37,154 nucleotides of DNA, from positions 1 to 37,154 of the forward strand of contig CAOJGX010000018.1 of the NCBI GenBank assembly GCA_948435735.1. Reading direction: 5' to 3'. The notes under the pieces are model-generated. The model did no database searches and was not told the DNA's origin. It saw nothing but the letters and a program-made list of their open reading frames with translations. Shown in pieces: positions 1 to 9,383 of this stretch (the stretch's first letter is position 1; each line of letters opens with the position of its first letter). The translations under genes and the position numbers were made by a program. The DNA is from an uncultured Clostridium sp. (GTDB taxonomy: Bacteria > Bacillota > Clostridia > TANB77 > CAG-508).

Positions 1-1539
1 GTGGAATTATAGCATATGCTTGGACGGACACAGCAACAGCACCAAGTAGTTGGACCACGATTGCAGCAACTACCAATCCAATAACGCCAACAGCAACTCA
101 AACAGCCAATGGAACGAAATATTTCTGGGTAAAAGACGTAGCAGGGAATATCAATAATACAGCAATAACAATTAGTAAAATCGATAAAATAGCACCGACT
201 GCTTTTGTCTTATCAAAATCAGCAGTAGGAGTAAATTCGTTTACCTTATCGGCAAATTTTAGTGATGCAACTTCAGGTTTATCAAGAATAACTTGGTATT
301 ATATGAGACCACAAGACACTGGATGGCAAAGTGTAACAGATACATACACAGCGATAAATGGAGCAAATGCAGGAACAGTAGGAAGTGTTACAAAAACAAA
401 AGCAATAACAGGGCTAACAAAAGGAGGAACGATAAAAGCTTTTGCAGAAGCATGGGATGTAGCAGGAAATAAAGTAACAAGTTATGCAGCAGGTAATCCG
501 TTAAGCTTTACAACAACAGTGTATACGATAAGTTATAATGCAAATTTGGGAAGTGGAGCACCAGGAGCACAAACAAAGTATTATGGAGTAAATATAAGTT
601 TAAGTAGTGGAGTACCAACAAGAACAGGGTATACTTTCCAAGGATGGTCAGCAAGCAGTAGTGCAACAAGTGCAACGTGGGGAAAAGGGGGAACTTATGC
701 AAATAATGAAAGTAAGACCTTGTATGCGGTGTGGAAAGCTAATACGTATACAATAGTGTACAATGGAAATGGAGCAACAAGGGGAACTACAGCAAGTACA
801 ACACATACATATAATGTAGCAGCAAACTTAAGGACCAATGGATTTACGAAGACAGGCTATACCTTTGCAGGTTGGGCAACAAGTGCAAGTGGAGGAGTGG
901 CGTATGGAAATGGAGCAAGTGTGAAAAATTTAAGTACAGGCGGAACGGTGACATTATATGCAAAATGGACAGCACATGTAATAACGACAAGGCAAACTAC
1001 AGAGACGTATTTTACTTGTTCTCATCCATCACATGTAGCTGGTGGAGGAGGTGCAGTAGGTAATTATTATAGAACATCAGGAGGATGTTATATGGCAAGT
1101 GTAAAATGTTCTGGTGGAGTTATTTATCCGAGAAGTCCAACGGATTGTAAGTATATTCCATCTTCTACAAAAAAGCGGCACTTGTGCTGAGTGTGGTGAT
1201 AACAAAGGAAATGTGTCTAATTACAATGTCACAAGATATTGTTTTACATGTGGGTATAGTGAGGTAAAGACAATTGGCCAGTATTATTGTTCGAATACTT
1301 GTATGTATAATCATGTATTGGCAACTAGTATGGCAACGTGTAAAGCTACGTTATATGCATTGTCTTGTGGAAAAAATATAGGTACAAGAACATTTACGAG
1401 AACAGTTACAACTTATACGTGTTCTACCTGTGGAACATCTGCTACCTATAGGTCTGTTGGATCTGCTAGGTGTGCAATATGTGGAGGAACACATAGTATT
1501 GGTGCGAGTGGAGGTACTACAGTAACACATACTAGGTAA
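1..1539 (+). CDS. Surface protein with Flg_new repeats and Cys-rich tail; 5'-partial, one +1 shift at CGG 1176
   Basis: The reading frame is open from the left edge (first complete codon at base 3), so the N-terminus lies outside the window. The visible part has Ig-like or Thr/Ser-rich sequence, then two Listeria-Bacteroides (Flg_new) repeats at about 525-975, recognisable by the TGYTFQGW and TGYTFAGW motifs and the ends LYAVW and LYAKW. A Cys-rich tail with CxxC pairs follows, such as CAEC, CSTC and CAIC. Flg_new repeats occur in secreted or cell-wall proteins, so surface location is inferred. The frame meets a stop at 1188. The Cys-rich tail continues in the +1 frame to TAA at 1537-1539. 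Skipping the C of codon CGG at 1176 joins them as K-K-G-T-C-A-E-C (about 511 aa visible). A terminator follows directly. The exact ligand or role is unknown. Confidence 0.75.
1176..1178 (+). other. Recoding site 1: in-frame CGG where +1 shift is needed
   Basis: Context is ACA AAA AAG CGG CAC TTG TGC TGA. Skipping C gives AAG GGC ACT TGT GCT GAG, which leads into the Cys-rich tail. Without the shift, termination comes four codons later. An A AAA AAG heptamer lies just upstream, but a -1 shift leads into an unrelated frame. Confidence 0.75.
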
Positions 1540-1546
1540 TGATTGA

Positions 1547-1582
1547 AATTAGGATGGTCTTCTAAAGACTATCCTAATTTTT
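1547..1582 (+). terminator. Intrinsic terminator after the surface-protein gene
   Basis: The stem ATTAGGATGGTCTT pairs with AAGACTATCCTAAT (one G-T pair) and runs into a T tract. It starts 8 bases after the stop codon. That stop is reached only after the +1 shift, which supports the longer protein. Confidence 0.85.
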
Positions 1583-1745
1583 GTCTGATGGATATGCTTT
1601 TTATGCCTCTGAAAATCACCAGAAGATATTTTTTTGATGCGTTTGTAAGTTTTTAATCATTTTTCTCTAAATGACTACAAAAATCACGTAAATTGAATTT
1701 TTACAAAAAAATTTCTTAAATTTTTTACAATTCTTAAGATATCTC

Positions 1746-1774
1746 TTGAAAAAAATGAATAAATATATTACAAT
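1746..1774 (+). promoter_or_regulatory. Sigma-A-type promoter for the CNNM/CorC gene
   Basis: TTGAAA and TACAAT are separated by exactly 17 bases. They lie 37 bases upstream of the next start codon, in a gene-free AT-rich stretch (1583-1811) that shows nothing else clear. Confidence 0.7.
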
Positions 1775-1811
1775 AATAAATATTTTATAAATAAAGGGGA
1801 ATTTTTTTATT

Positions 1812-3122
1812 ATGCAAATTTTAATACTAATCATTTTAATTTTAATCAACGCTTTTTTTGCCGCAAGTGAGATTGCGTTTATCTCTTTGAATGATGCTAA
1901 AATAGATATTATGGTCAAAGAGGGAAATAAAAAAGCTAAAACGATTGCTAAAATGTTGAAAACGCCGAGTCGTTTTTTAGCAACCATTCAAATTGGAATT
2001 ACCCTAGCTGGCTTTTTGTCAAGTGCGTTTGCTTCGGATTCGTTTGCAGATGATTTGGCTCCTGTTTTATATCATGCGATACCAAGTATTAGTTTAGAAA
2101 CTTGGAAGGGTGTTTCTATTATTATTATCACGATTATTTTATCGTATTTTACTTTAATATTTGGCGAATTGGTTCCGAAAAGAATTGCGATGAAAAAGTC
2201 TGAAATGATTGCATTTGCAAGTATTGGAGTAATCAACTTTATTTCGCTTGTGACTTCTCCGTTTGTTCGTTTTTTAGAGTTTTCTACGAATATTGTATCT
2301 AAAATTTTTGGTGTAACAGGAAATGAAGAAGAAGTTGTCACAGAAGAAGAAATTAGAATGATGGTGGATGTTGGAGAAGAAAAGGGAACGATTGCGTTTA
2401 ATGAAAAGGAAATGATTAATAATATCTTTGAATTTAACGATAGAACTGTTTCCGAAATTATGACACCACGTAATGAAATTTTTGCCTTAGATAGCAATTT
2501 GGTGATGTCAGAGGCAATTTTGCAGATTGCGGAGGATTATAAATATAGCAGAATTCCAGTGTATCAAGATAATATGGACCAAGTGATAGGGATTTTGTAT
2601 ATTAAAGATATGTTGTTAGAGCAAAAAAGTAAAAGTACGAAAATAAAGAATTTGGTAAAGGATGCGTATTTTGTACCAGAAACGAAAAAGGTGAATGAAT
2701 TATTTTCGGAAATGAGAAAAAATAAAAAACAAATTGCGATTATCATTGATGAATATGGTGGAACGGCTGGTCTTATCACAATGGAAGATATTTTAGAGGA
2801 AATTGTGGGAGATATCTTTGATGAGTTTGATGAATTTGAAAATGAGTGTGAGAAAATTGATGAGAATACGTATATTTTAGATGGTGGAATTCCGATTTAT
2901 GAATGTCGCAAATTATTGAATATTGATATACCAGAAGGGGATTATGAGACGTTGTCTGGTTATTTAATTGAAGTATTAGGAAGGATTCCGGGGGAAAAAG
3001 AAAAGCCTGTATTGGAAATTGAAGATGTTGTGTATAAAATTGAGAAGATTAAAAATAAAAGGATTTTAAAGGTAAAAGTATGTATTACAGATGCTAAAAA
3101 AGAAGAAGAGGAAGAAGAATAG
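1812..3122 (+). CDS. Hemolysin-family CNNM/CorC-type transporter (DUF21-CBS-CBS-CorC_HlyC)
   Basis: This 436-aa protein has the full family layout. An N-terminal DUF21/CNNM membrane domain with about four hydrophobic segments (residues 1-180) is followed by two CBS domains (about 205-330; motifs FNDRTVSEIMTPR and DEYGGTAGLITMEDILEEIVGDI), and then a CorC_HlyC regulatory domain (about 345-430). Family members are inner-membrane proteins linked to magnesium or other divalent-cation export. Cation specificity cannot be read from the sequence. The C-terminus ends in a run of Glu. The start is ATG with AAAGGGGA about 11 bases upstream. The gene has its own promoter and appears monocistronic. The lysine- and glutamate-rich tail is AT-driven and probably disordered. 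Confidence 0.9.
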   Translation: MQILILIILILINAFFAASEIAFISLNDAKIDIMVKEGNKKAKTIAKMLKTPSRFLATIQIGITLAGFLSSAFASDSFADDLAPVLYHAIPSISLETWKGVSIIIITIILSYFTLIFGELVPKRIAMKKSEMIAFASIGVINFISLVTSPFVRFLEFSTNIVSKIFGVTGNEEEVVTEEEIRMMVDVGEEKGTIAFNEKEMINNIFEFNDRTVSEIMTPRNEIFALDSNLVMSEAILQIAEDYKYSRIPVYQDNMDQVIGILYIKDMLLEQKSKSTKIKNLVKDAYFVPETKKVNELFSEMRKNKKQIAIIIDEYGGTAGLITMEDILEEIVGDIFDEFDEFENECEKIDENTYILDGGIPIYECRKLLNIDIPEGDYETLSGYLIEVLGRIPGEKEKPVLEIEDVVYKIEKIKNKRILKVKVCITDAKKEEEEEE

Positions 3123-3218
3123 AGTTGCTATAAATGTAGAAGAATCAATACTATAGACAAATCTCAAAATTAGATGTACAATAAAGACAGAAACTTACAA
3201 AGGAGTAATAATAAAATC

Positions 3219-5738
3219 ATGGGAAAATATAATCTAAAAAAACAAACGGGAGCCATTTCTGTTTTTGTCATGATGGCAATGCTGTTTTTCTTACTTACAA
3301 TTTTAGGGATTTATTTAATTAGTACAAGAAGAGCACAAGCACAGACAGAAGCATTTAAAATGGCACAAGAAAGATATTATTCAGAAGATGCTGTAGAGTT
3401 ATATCATAAGAAAATAGCTGGGCCAAATGAAACAATTCCAATTTATACAAAAGAGCAATTGTGGTCAATTGGGAAAGATAGACAAATAGAAATTGAAGGA
3501 AAAGTGTATGATTTTTCTGGGCAAGACTTTTCTAAATATGAATTAAAAAATGATATTATTATTAATATCTCAGAATCTTTAGAAATTGTTGATGGAGATA
3601 TAAAAAAGAATGACTATGAAATTTATTATTATTACGAAGAAAATTATTATGTACCAGCTACTGGTACTACAGTAGATTTAACAATTGGTGAAAATCGTTT
3701 TGTTTTGAAAAATAACTCAAGTCAAACGCTGGGATATGTCAAAGATGGACTTTTATTGCATTATGATGGTATCAAAAATACAGGAACAGGGCATGATTCT
3801 ACTGCTACAACCTGGAAAGACTTAAGTGGGAATGGCAATGATGGAACATTAATTGGATTTAATAATACAGGGGCAAGTTGTTGGAAGGAAAATAGTTTAA
3901 CATTTGATGGCATAGATGATTATTTATCAGATATAGCTATCTCAGATTCAGAGGAACTTACTTTTCAAGTTGTTATGAAAAGTGATACTACTTCGGAATA
4001 TAGAAATATATATGATAAATATACTGGTAAAGTTCCAATGCTGTGGTTAAATCCAAATTCTAAATTTGAATTTAGTATTAATTACACATTAAAACAAGAT
4101 TATAGCAACCAACTAATATCTGTTACGAACGCGATGAGTAAAACGGTTTCTAATATGTTTGTAAATAATCAGAAGGTAATGGATGATTTTAATCATAATA
4201 AAGAATTAAGTGGAACATATCAGTTATTTAATAGAGTAGGAAAACAAACATATAAGGGAGAGATTTATAGTGTACGAATCTATAGAAGACGCCTAACCAA
4301 TGAAGAAATACAACAAAATTATGAAATCGATAAAAAAAGATTTAATATACAAGAAACAAATTATGTCACAGATGGGTTGGTACTACATTATGATGGTATC
4401 AACAATACAGGAAATGGCCATGCTTCCGATGTAGCAACGTGGAAAGACTTAAGTGGGAATGGCAACGATGGAATCTTAAATGGAGCTACGTGGGAAGAAA
4501 ATAGTTTGAATTTTGATGGAATTAATGATTTTGTAAATGTTAATAAAAGTGATACAATTAGCCCGCAAAATCAAACAATTGAAGTTGTACTAAAATGTAA
4601 TGGCCCATCAAAAGAAACATCAGCCGATAAAAGACAAATATTTTTTGTAAAATGGATTGGTTATACTATGGAACTCAATACTGATAATACAATTTCGTAT
4701 GGTCGATCTGATAAGACTACTTATTTACGTAGTGTAAATAAGTTAAATCATGGAACAATAGCAAATATCACAGCTACGAATGGAAATAATATATCAACTC
4801 TGTATTTTAATAATATACAAGAAAATCAGACCCAAACGGTTCCAGCAATGTATTCTGGTATGAATAATATCAGTATAGGAAATTACAGTAATGGTAGACA
4901 TTTCAATGGGAATATATATGCGATTAGAATGTATAATAGGGTTTTAACAGAGGCTGAACTGGCCAAGAATTATGAAATCGATAAGAAAAGATTTAATATA
5001 CAAGAAACAAATTATGTCACAGATGGGTTGGTACTACATTATGATGGTATCAACAATACAGGAAATGGCCATGCTTCGGGTGCAACAACCTGGAAAGACT
5101 TAAGTGGAAATGGCAATGATGGAATTTTAAATGGATTTAATGATGATGAGAACAATGGTTGGAATGCAAATTACCTAAAATTTGATGGTGTTAATGATTC
5201 CATCGTTACAAGCAAAGAAATTGATTATAAAGGTAGTAAGGCAATAACTGTGCAATTTGTGGATGTGAATGGAATTTTTGATAATTTGAATCTTGCCATG
5301 TTATTTGAAAGTTCTTATAATTTCAATGATGTAGAAGGAGGATATCTTATTGATACTCGTGAACACGGAGAAAAAGGTGATTTAGCATTTGCAACGAGTA
5401 AAAAGGGATATGGATACAATGCAAAAAACGGTAAAAATATATTAAAAAGTGGAAATCAAATGTATACAGTCATATGCAATAATATGAATACTCACGATAA
5501 TTATATAAGCTTTTTTACAAACTTAGACCAAGCTAATGTCGAAGAAATAGTACCTCACAATACCAATATTACGAATTTATCATTTGCAAATCATAAGTTT
5601 TATATTGGTGCAAGAAATAATGCACAATATTTTGCAAAAATGAATCTGGGTAGTATTAGAGTATACAACAAGGCACTTTCACAAGAAGAGATACAGAAAA
5701 ATTATCAAATAGATAAAGCTAGATTTAACATACAATAA
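3219..5738 (+). CDS. Membrane-anchored protein with three LamG/concanavalin-like repeats
   Basis: The start at 3219 is preferred because AAAGGAG lies at 3199-3205, whereas the in-frame ATG at 3174 lacks a ribosome binding site. The resulting 839-aa protein begins with a short basic stretch (MGKYNLKKQTGA) and one hydrophobic segment (about residues 12-35), resembling the N-terminus of pilin-like or TadE-like proteins. Three tandem modules of about 215 residues follow, each opening with DGLxLHYDGIxNTGxGH and WKDLSGNGNDG. This is typical of LamG_3/concanavalin A-like lectin folds, which often bind glycans. Modules 2 and 3 share a nearly identical 107-bp stretch of DNA. Each module ends with a YEIDKKRFNIQ- or YQIDKARFNIQ-type linker. 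An extracellular, carbohydrate-binding or adhesive role is inferred. A terminator follows. Confidence 0.75.
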   Translation: MGKYNLKKQTGAISVFVMMAMLFFLLTILGIYLISTRRAQAQTEAFKMAQERYYSEDAVELYHKKIAGPNETIPIYTKEQLWSIGKDRQIEIEGKVYDFSGQDFSKYELKNDIIINISESLEIVDGDIKKNDYEIYYYYEENYYVPATGTTVDLTIGENRFVLKNNSSQTLGYVKDGLLLHYDGIKNTGTGHDSTATTWKDLSGNGNDGTLIGFNNTGASCWKENSLTFDGIDDYLSDIAISDSEELTFQVVMKSDTTSEYRNIYDKYTGKVPMLWLNPNSKFEFSINYTLKQDYSNQLISVTNAMSKTVSNMFVNNQKVMDDFNHNKELSGTYQLFNRVGKQTYKGEIYSVRIYRRRLTNEEIQQNYEIDKKRFNIQETNYVTDGLVLHYDGINNTGNGHASDVATWKDLSGNGNDGILNGATWEENSLNFDGINDFVNVNKSDTISPQNQTIEVVLKCNGPSKETSADKRQIFFVKWIGYTMELNTDNTISYGRSDKTTYLRSVNKLNHGTIANITATNGNNISTLYFNNIQENQTQTVPAMYSGMNNISIGNYSNGRHFNGNIYAIRMYNRVLTEAELAKNYEIDKKRFNIQETNYVTDGLVLHYDGINNTGNGHASGATTWKDLSGNGNDGILNGFNDDENNGWNANYLKFDGVNDSIVTSKEIDYKGSKAITVQFVDVNGIFDNLNLAMLFESSYNFNDVEGGYLIDTREHGEKGDLAFATSKKGYGYNAKNGKNILKSGNQMYTVICNNMNTHDNYISFFTNLDQANVEEIVPHNTNITNLSFANHKFYIGARNNAQYFAKMNLGSIRVYNKALSQEEIQKNYQIDKARFNIQ
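4320..4426 (+). repeat. Direct repeat copy 1 (LamG module junction)
   Basis: This 107-bp stretch matches 4971-5077 with one mismatch in my reading. The offset of 651 bp is exactly 217 codons. It spans the linker and the start of a LamG module. Confidence 0.9.
4971..5077 (+). repeat. Direct repeat copy 2 (LamG module junction)
   Basis: Partner of 4320-4426. The in-frame spacing means recombination between copies would remove or add one whole module without breaking the frame. Confidence 0.9.
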
Positions 5739-5741
5739 ACT

Positions 5742-5774
5742 AAAATGAGTGGTCTATCAAAAACCACTCATTTT
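5742..5774. terminator. Bidirectional terminator between convergent genes
   Basis: AAAATGAGTGGT pairs perfectly with ACCACTCATTTT around a 9-base loop. A-rich and T-rich flanks make it usable on both strands. It overlaps the last codons of the minus-strand glycosyltransferase. Confidence 0.85.
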
Positions 5775-6700
5775 AAATTTGTTTCACGCACAATATAAAT
5801 CGGTCTTTTTTTCACCTCCAAGTACGTTTTTGACAAATACTGCCCAATAATCCCAAGCGAAAACAACTGAATTCCACTCACCATAAAAATAATACACACA
5901 AGCGAAGGCCAACCACTTGTTGGGTCACCAAGAAGTAGGGTTTTCACAATAATAATCATAATAAAAATAAACGAAACGAAGCAAAAAAGCAAGCCAAGCA
6001 AAGAGGAAAAGATAAGAGGGGTTGTCGAAAAAGCTGTAATTCCTTCTAACGCATAGGAAAGCAATTTCCAAAAAGACCATTTTGTCTCACCAGCAACTCT
6101 TTTCACATTTTGATATTCAATCCATTTTACACGAAAGCCAACAAAGCTAAAAAGTCCTTTTGAGTAACGATTATATTCTTTTAGGGATAAAATGCTGTCT
6201 ACTACAATTCTTTTCATCAAAATGTAGTCACGTGCACCATCCACCATTTCGATTTTCGACATATGGTTAATAATCTTATAAAAAAGTCTTGCAAAAAAAC
6301 TACGAATAATCGGCTCACCTTTACGATTTACACGGCGTGTTCCAACTGCATCAAAATCTTCTTCTGTAACAGACTTGTACATTTCCAAAAGAAGGGAAGG
6401 TGGATCTTGCAAATCAGCATCCATTAATGTCACATAATCACCACTTGCATGTTCAAGACCAGCATAAATGGCAGATTCTTTTCCAAAATTGCGAGAAAAT
6501 GATATATATTTCACGCGTGTATCAGTTTTGGTTAAATTTTTCAAAAAGGCAAGTGTATCATCAGCTGATCCATCATTGACAAAAATGAATTCAAAGTCGG
6601 TGTTTTCAAATTCATTGATTGATTTCATTAATTCTTCATAAAAGAGTGGTAAAGATTTTTCTTCGTTATAACAGGGTATAATAATTGAAATTTTGGCCAT
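5768..6700 (-). CDS. GtrB/DPM1-like polyprenyl-phosphate glycosyltransferase (GT2)
   Basis: This 310-aa protein has a GT2 catalytic domain (residues 1-about 225) with the starting motif IIPCYNEEKSLPLF, the FVNDGSADDT motif and the metal-binding MDADLQDPP motif. Two C-terminal membrane segments follow (about 228-255 and 263-290), with the ending IIGQYLSKTYLEVKKRP typical of GtrB/YkcC-type enzymes. The family transfers a sugar from a nucleotide donor to undecaprenyl phosphate on the cytoplasmic face of the membrane. The donor sugar is not determinable. The start is ATG with AGGAG about 9 bases upstream. It is transcribed alone from its own minus-strand promoter, divergently from mreB. No flippase or acceptor transferase lies next to it. 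Confidence 0.9.
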   Translation of the reverse strand: MAKISIIIPCYNEEKSLPLFYEELMKSINEFENTDFEFIFVNDGSADDTLAFLKNLTKTDTRVKYISFSRNFGKESAIYAGLEHASGDYVTLMDADLQDPPSLLLEMYKSVTEEDFDAVGTRRVNRKGEPIIRSFFARLFYKIINHMSKIEMVDGARDYILMKRIVVDSILSLKEYNRYSKGLFSFVGFRVKWIEYQNVKRVAGETKWSFWKLLSYALEGITAFSTTPLIFSSLLGLLFCFVSFIFIMIIIVKTLLLGDPTSGWPSLVCIIFMVSGIQLFSLGIIGQYLSKTYLEVKKRPIYIVRETNLK

Positions 6701-6733
6701 ATTTTTCTCCTAGATTCATAATTTTCTAATTAA

Positions 6734-6762
6734 ATTATAACATAATGAAAAAAAAATTACAA
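6734..6762 (-). promoter_or_regulatory. Promoter for the GtrB-like gene
   Basis: On the minus strand TTGTAA and TATAAT are separated by 17 bases, about 34 bases upstream of the ATG. Confidence 0.7.
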
Positions 6763-6788
6763 TATATGGATTAAAATTAAAAAAACAC

Positions 6789-6817
6789 TTGAAATTTTTG
6801 TAAAAATGTAATATAAT
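6789..6817 (+). promoter_or_regulatory. Promoter for mreB/mbl
   Basis: TTGAAA-N17-TATAAT lies about 80 bases upstream of the mreB start and is divergent from the minus-strand promoter at 6734-6762. Confidence 0.75.
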
Positions 6818-6895
6818 TGTAATATAACTGTAACAAAATAAAACAAGATAGTAAAAAGATAGATAATGAATTGTAAAGAAGGGAAGATAAATTTA

Positions 6896-7894
6896 ATGTT
6901 TGGACAAGATATTGGAATTGATTTAGGGACAGCTACTGTAATTGCATATGTAAAAGGAAAAGGTATCGTGTTACGAGAGCCGTCAGTTGTTGCGGTTAAT
7001 AATGTAACAGGCGAAGTATTAGCTGTTGGCCATGAAGCAAGACGAATGCTTGGAAGAACACCAGGAAATATCATTGCCACAAGACCTTTACGCGATGGCG
7101 TTATTTCGGACTATACCGTTACCGAAAAAATGCTAAAATATTTTATTGGCAAAATTGGTGGAAGATTTTTATTTGCGCCTAGAATTATGATATGCATTCC
7201 ATCACAAGTTACTGAAGTAGAGAAAAAAGCAGTTATTGATGCTGCTTCAAATGCAGGAGCTAGACGTGTTTATCTAATCGAAGAGCCAATTGCAGCAGCC
7301 ATTGGTGCAGGTTTAGATATTTCAAAACCATCTGGCAATATGATTGTTGATATTGGAGGAGGAACAACAGATATTGCTGTTATTTCTTTGGGTGGTTCTG
7401 TTGTTAGCACTTCCATTAAAATTGCAGGAGACAAGTTTGATGAAGCAATTGTCAGATATATTAAGAAAAAACACAATGTCATGATTGGAGAAAGAACAGC
7501 AGAAGAGTTAAAACTTAATATTGGGTGTGTGTATCCCAAATTCCAAGATATGGAAATGGACGTACGAGGCCGAGATTTACTAACTGGTCTACCACGCACT
7601 ATAACAGTCTATTCAAGTGAAATGCTAGAAGCTCTAGAAGAACCATCCATGTTAATTGTAGATGCTGTCCACAATGTTCTAGAAAAAACACCACCAGAAC
7701 TTGCATCCGATATTAGCGATAAAGGAATTTACATGACAGGTGGAGGTTGTCTAATTGATGGGTTAGACAAATTAATCCAAGAAAAAACAGGAATTAATGT
7801 CATGATTGCAGAAGATTCGATTTCCTGTGTAGCCATTGGAACTGGGAAAGCCTTGGACAATCTAGACAACCTAGACCGCTCACGAAGAGGCTAA
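6896..7894 (+). CDS. mreB: Rod shape-determining actin homolog MreB/Mbl
   Basis: The start at 6896 gives MFGQDIGIDLGTA, the usual MreB N-terminus, with GAAGGGAAG 9 bases upstream. An upstream in-frame ATG at 6866 adds ten atypical residues. The 332-aa length matches the family. Actin-fold nucleotide motifs are visible: phosphate-1 (DIGIDLGTATV), phosphate-2 (MIVDIGGGTTDIAV) and the adenosine motif (YMTGGGCLIDGL). The protein forms membrane-associated filaments that guide side-wall peptidoglycan synthesis. No mreC or mreD follows, so it may be an Mbl- or MreBH-type paralog; I cannot separate these by eye. The next gene, mtaB, starts 74 bases downstream. Confidence 0.92.
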   Translation: MFGQDIGIDLGTATVIAYVKGKGIVLREPSVVAVNNVTGEVLAVGHEARRMLGRTPGNIIATRPLRDGVISDYTVTEKMLKYFIGKIGGRFLFAPRIMICIPSQVTEVEKKAVIDAASNAGARRVYLIEEPIAAAIGAGLDISKPSGNMIVDIGGGTTDIAVISLGGSVVSTSIKIAGDKFDEAIVRYIKKKHNVMIGERTAEELKLNIGCVYPKFQDMEMDVRGRDLLTGLPRTITVYSSEMLEALEEPSMLIVDAVHNVLEKTPPELASDISDKGIYMTGGGCLIDGLDKLIQEKTGINVMIAEDSISCVAIGTGKALDNLDNLDRSRRG

Positions 7895-7919
7895 AAACCA
7901 AATAAAAATAAATGTGTAT

Positions 7920-7952
7920 GGGTTGGTCTTGACCAACCCTTCAAAATTTTTC
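7920..7952 (+). terminator. Possible terminator between mreB and mtaB
   Basis: GGGTTGGTC and GACCAACCC form a 9-bp arm pair around two bases (7 bp with a 6-base loop if opened), followed by TTCAAAATTTTT. The T tract is interrupted, so read-through into mtaB is possible. Confidence 0.5.
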
Positions 7953-7968
7953 CAGAAAGGATTTTCAA

Positions 7969-9264
7969 ATGAAAAAAATAGCATTCTACACCCTTGGTTG
8001 CAAAGTCAACCAATACGAAACCAACGGAATGATTCAGCGATTCATCCAGCATGGCTACCAAATTGTAGAATTTCACGAAAAAGCAGATATTTACGTTGTC
8101 AACACCTGTACTGTAACCAATATCTCAGACCGCAAATCAAGACAGATTTTAAGACGAGCCAAAGAAAGTAATCCCAAAGCAATAATTGTTGCAGTTGGTT
8201 GTTATGTGCAAGTTGCCAAAGAGCAAATCGACCAAATGGAAGAAATTGATTTATGTTTGGGAACCAATGAGAAAAAAGATATTGTAGAACATCTAGAAAA
8301 CTATATACAAAATAGTGCCATCGATAAAATTGACGATGTTTTTCAAAATACAGAATATGGCGACTTTGGAAATGTTACCTATACCGAAAAAATACGAGCA
8401 GTCATAAAGGTTCAAGATGGCTGTGACCGTTTTTGTTCGTATTGTTTGATTCCGTATGCTCGTGGGAGAGTACGTAGTCGAAGACCAGAAAGTGTAATCA
8501 GTGAGATTAAAAGCATTGCCCAAGAGGGCATCAAAGAAGTGGTTGTGACAGGGATTCATGTTGCTTCTTATGGAAAAGATTTTAAGGAAAATTATCAGCT
8601 GATTGATTTATTAGAAGAAATTAATCAAATAGATGGTATTGAGCGAATTCGTTTGGGTTCTGTTGAACCGCTTTTGATTGATGATGTGTTTTTAGTAAGA
8701 CTTCAGAAACTAGAAAAAATCTGTCATCATTTTCATTTATCCTTACAAAGTGGCTGTGATGAAACATTGCGAAGAATGAACCGAAGATATACAACAAAGC
8801 AGTTTTCAGAAATTGTTACAAAATTAAGAGAAGTCTACCCGGATGTGATTTTGACAACGGATATGATTGTTGGTTTTCCGGGAGAAACGGAAAAAGAGTT
8901 TGAAAATACATATTATTTTTTAAAAAAAGTAAAGTTTTATAAAATGCATGTTTTTAAATATTCTATGCGAAATGGAACTAAAGCTGCTGAAATGGAAAAT
9001 CAAGTGCTAGATTTGAAAAAGGAAGAAAGAAGTAAAAAATTAATTGCGTTATCAGAGGAAAATCAGAAATTTTATCATAAAAAGTGGGTTGGAGAAATGG
9101 AGCAGGTTTTAGTAGAAGAAAAAGATGGTGATTTTTATAAAGGTCATACAGGCAATTATTTACTTGTAAAGTTTAAATCAAACGAGGATGTAATAAATCA
9201 GCTTGTAAAAGTACGAATAAAGGAGTTTACAGAACATGAATTAATAGGAGAGGATGTAACATAA
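7969..9264 (+). CDS. mtaB: tRNA threonylcarbamoyladenosine C2-methylthiotransferase MtaB
   Basis: This 431-aa radical-SAM methylthiotransferase adds the 2-methylthio group to t6A37 of ANN-decoding tRNAs. The N-terminal UPF0004 domain carries the first Fe-S cluster cysteines (C11 in LGCKVNQYET, C47 in NTCTVT, C78 in VGCYV). The radical SAM CxxxCxxC motif is at C152, C156 and C159 (GCDRFCSYCLIPYARG). A TRAM-like C-terminal region follows from about residue 365. The opening YTLGCKVNQYE separates MtaB from MiaB. The start ATG has AGAAAGG upstream. It contains no in-frame CGG despite five out-of-frame occurrences. Confidence 0.93.
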   Translation: MKKIAFYTLGCKVNQYETNGMIQRFIQHGYQIVEFHEKADIYVVNTCTVTNISDRKSRQILRRAKESNPKAIIVAVGCYVQVAKEQIDQMEEIDLCLGTNEKKDIVEHLENYIQNSAIDKIDDVFQNTEYGDFGNVTYTEKIRAVIKVQDGCDRFCSYCLIPYARGRVRSRRPESVISEIKSIAQEGIKEVVVTGIHVASYGKDFKENYQLIDLLEEINQIDGIERIRLGSVEPLLIDDVFLVRLQKLEKICHHFHLSLQSGCDETLRRMNRRYTTKQFSEIVTKLREVYPDVILTTDMIVGFPGETEKEFENTYYFLKKVKFYKMHVFKYSMRNGTKAAEMENQVLDLKKEERSKKLIALSEENQKFYHKKWVGEMEQVLVEEKDGDFYKGHTGNYLLVKFKSNEDVINQLVKVRIKEFTEHELIGEDVT

Positions 9265-9313
9265 ATGTAATATTGATGTAATCAAAACTTAATATGAAAA
9301 AACAGCAAAAGAC

Positions 9314-9342
9314 TTGATTTATCCAAAATTATAGGATATAGT
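9314..9342 (+). promoter_or_regulatory. Promoter for the 13-residue-repeat gene
   Basis: TTGATT-N17-TATAGT ends 41 bases before the start at 9384. Confidence 0.6.
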
Positions 9343-9383
9343 AAACCTAGATAATGATTTGTAATTTACCAAGGAGGAATATC

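Noticed and set aside
1169-1175. A AAA AAG heptamer, a classic -1 slippery site
   Set aside because: The gene needs +1 here. The -1 frame encodes an unrelated sequence and ends without the Cys-rich tail.
3174-3218. Upstream ATG for the LamG protein
   Set aside because: No ribosome binding site; the extension is polar and unlike the N-terminus that leads into the membrane segment.
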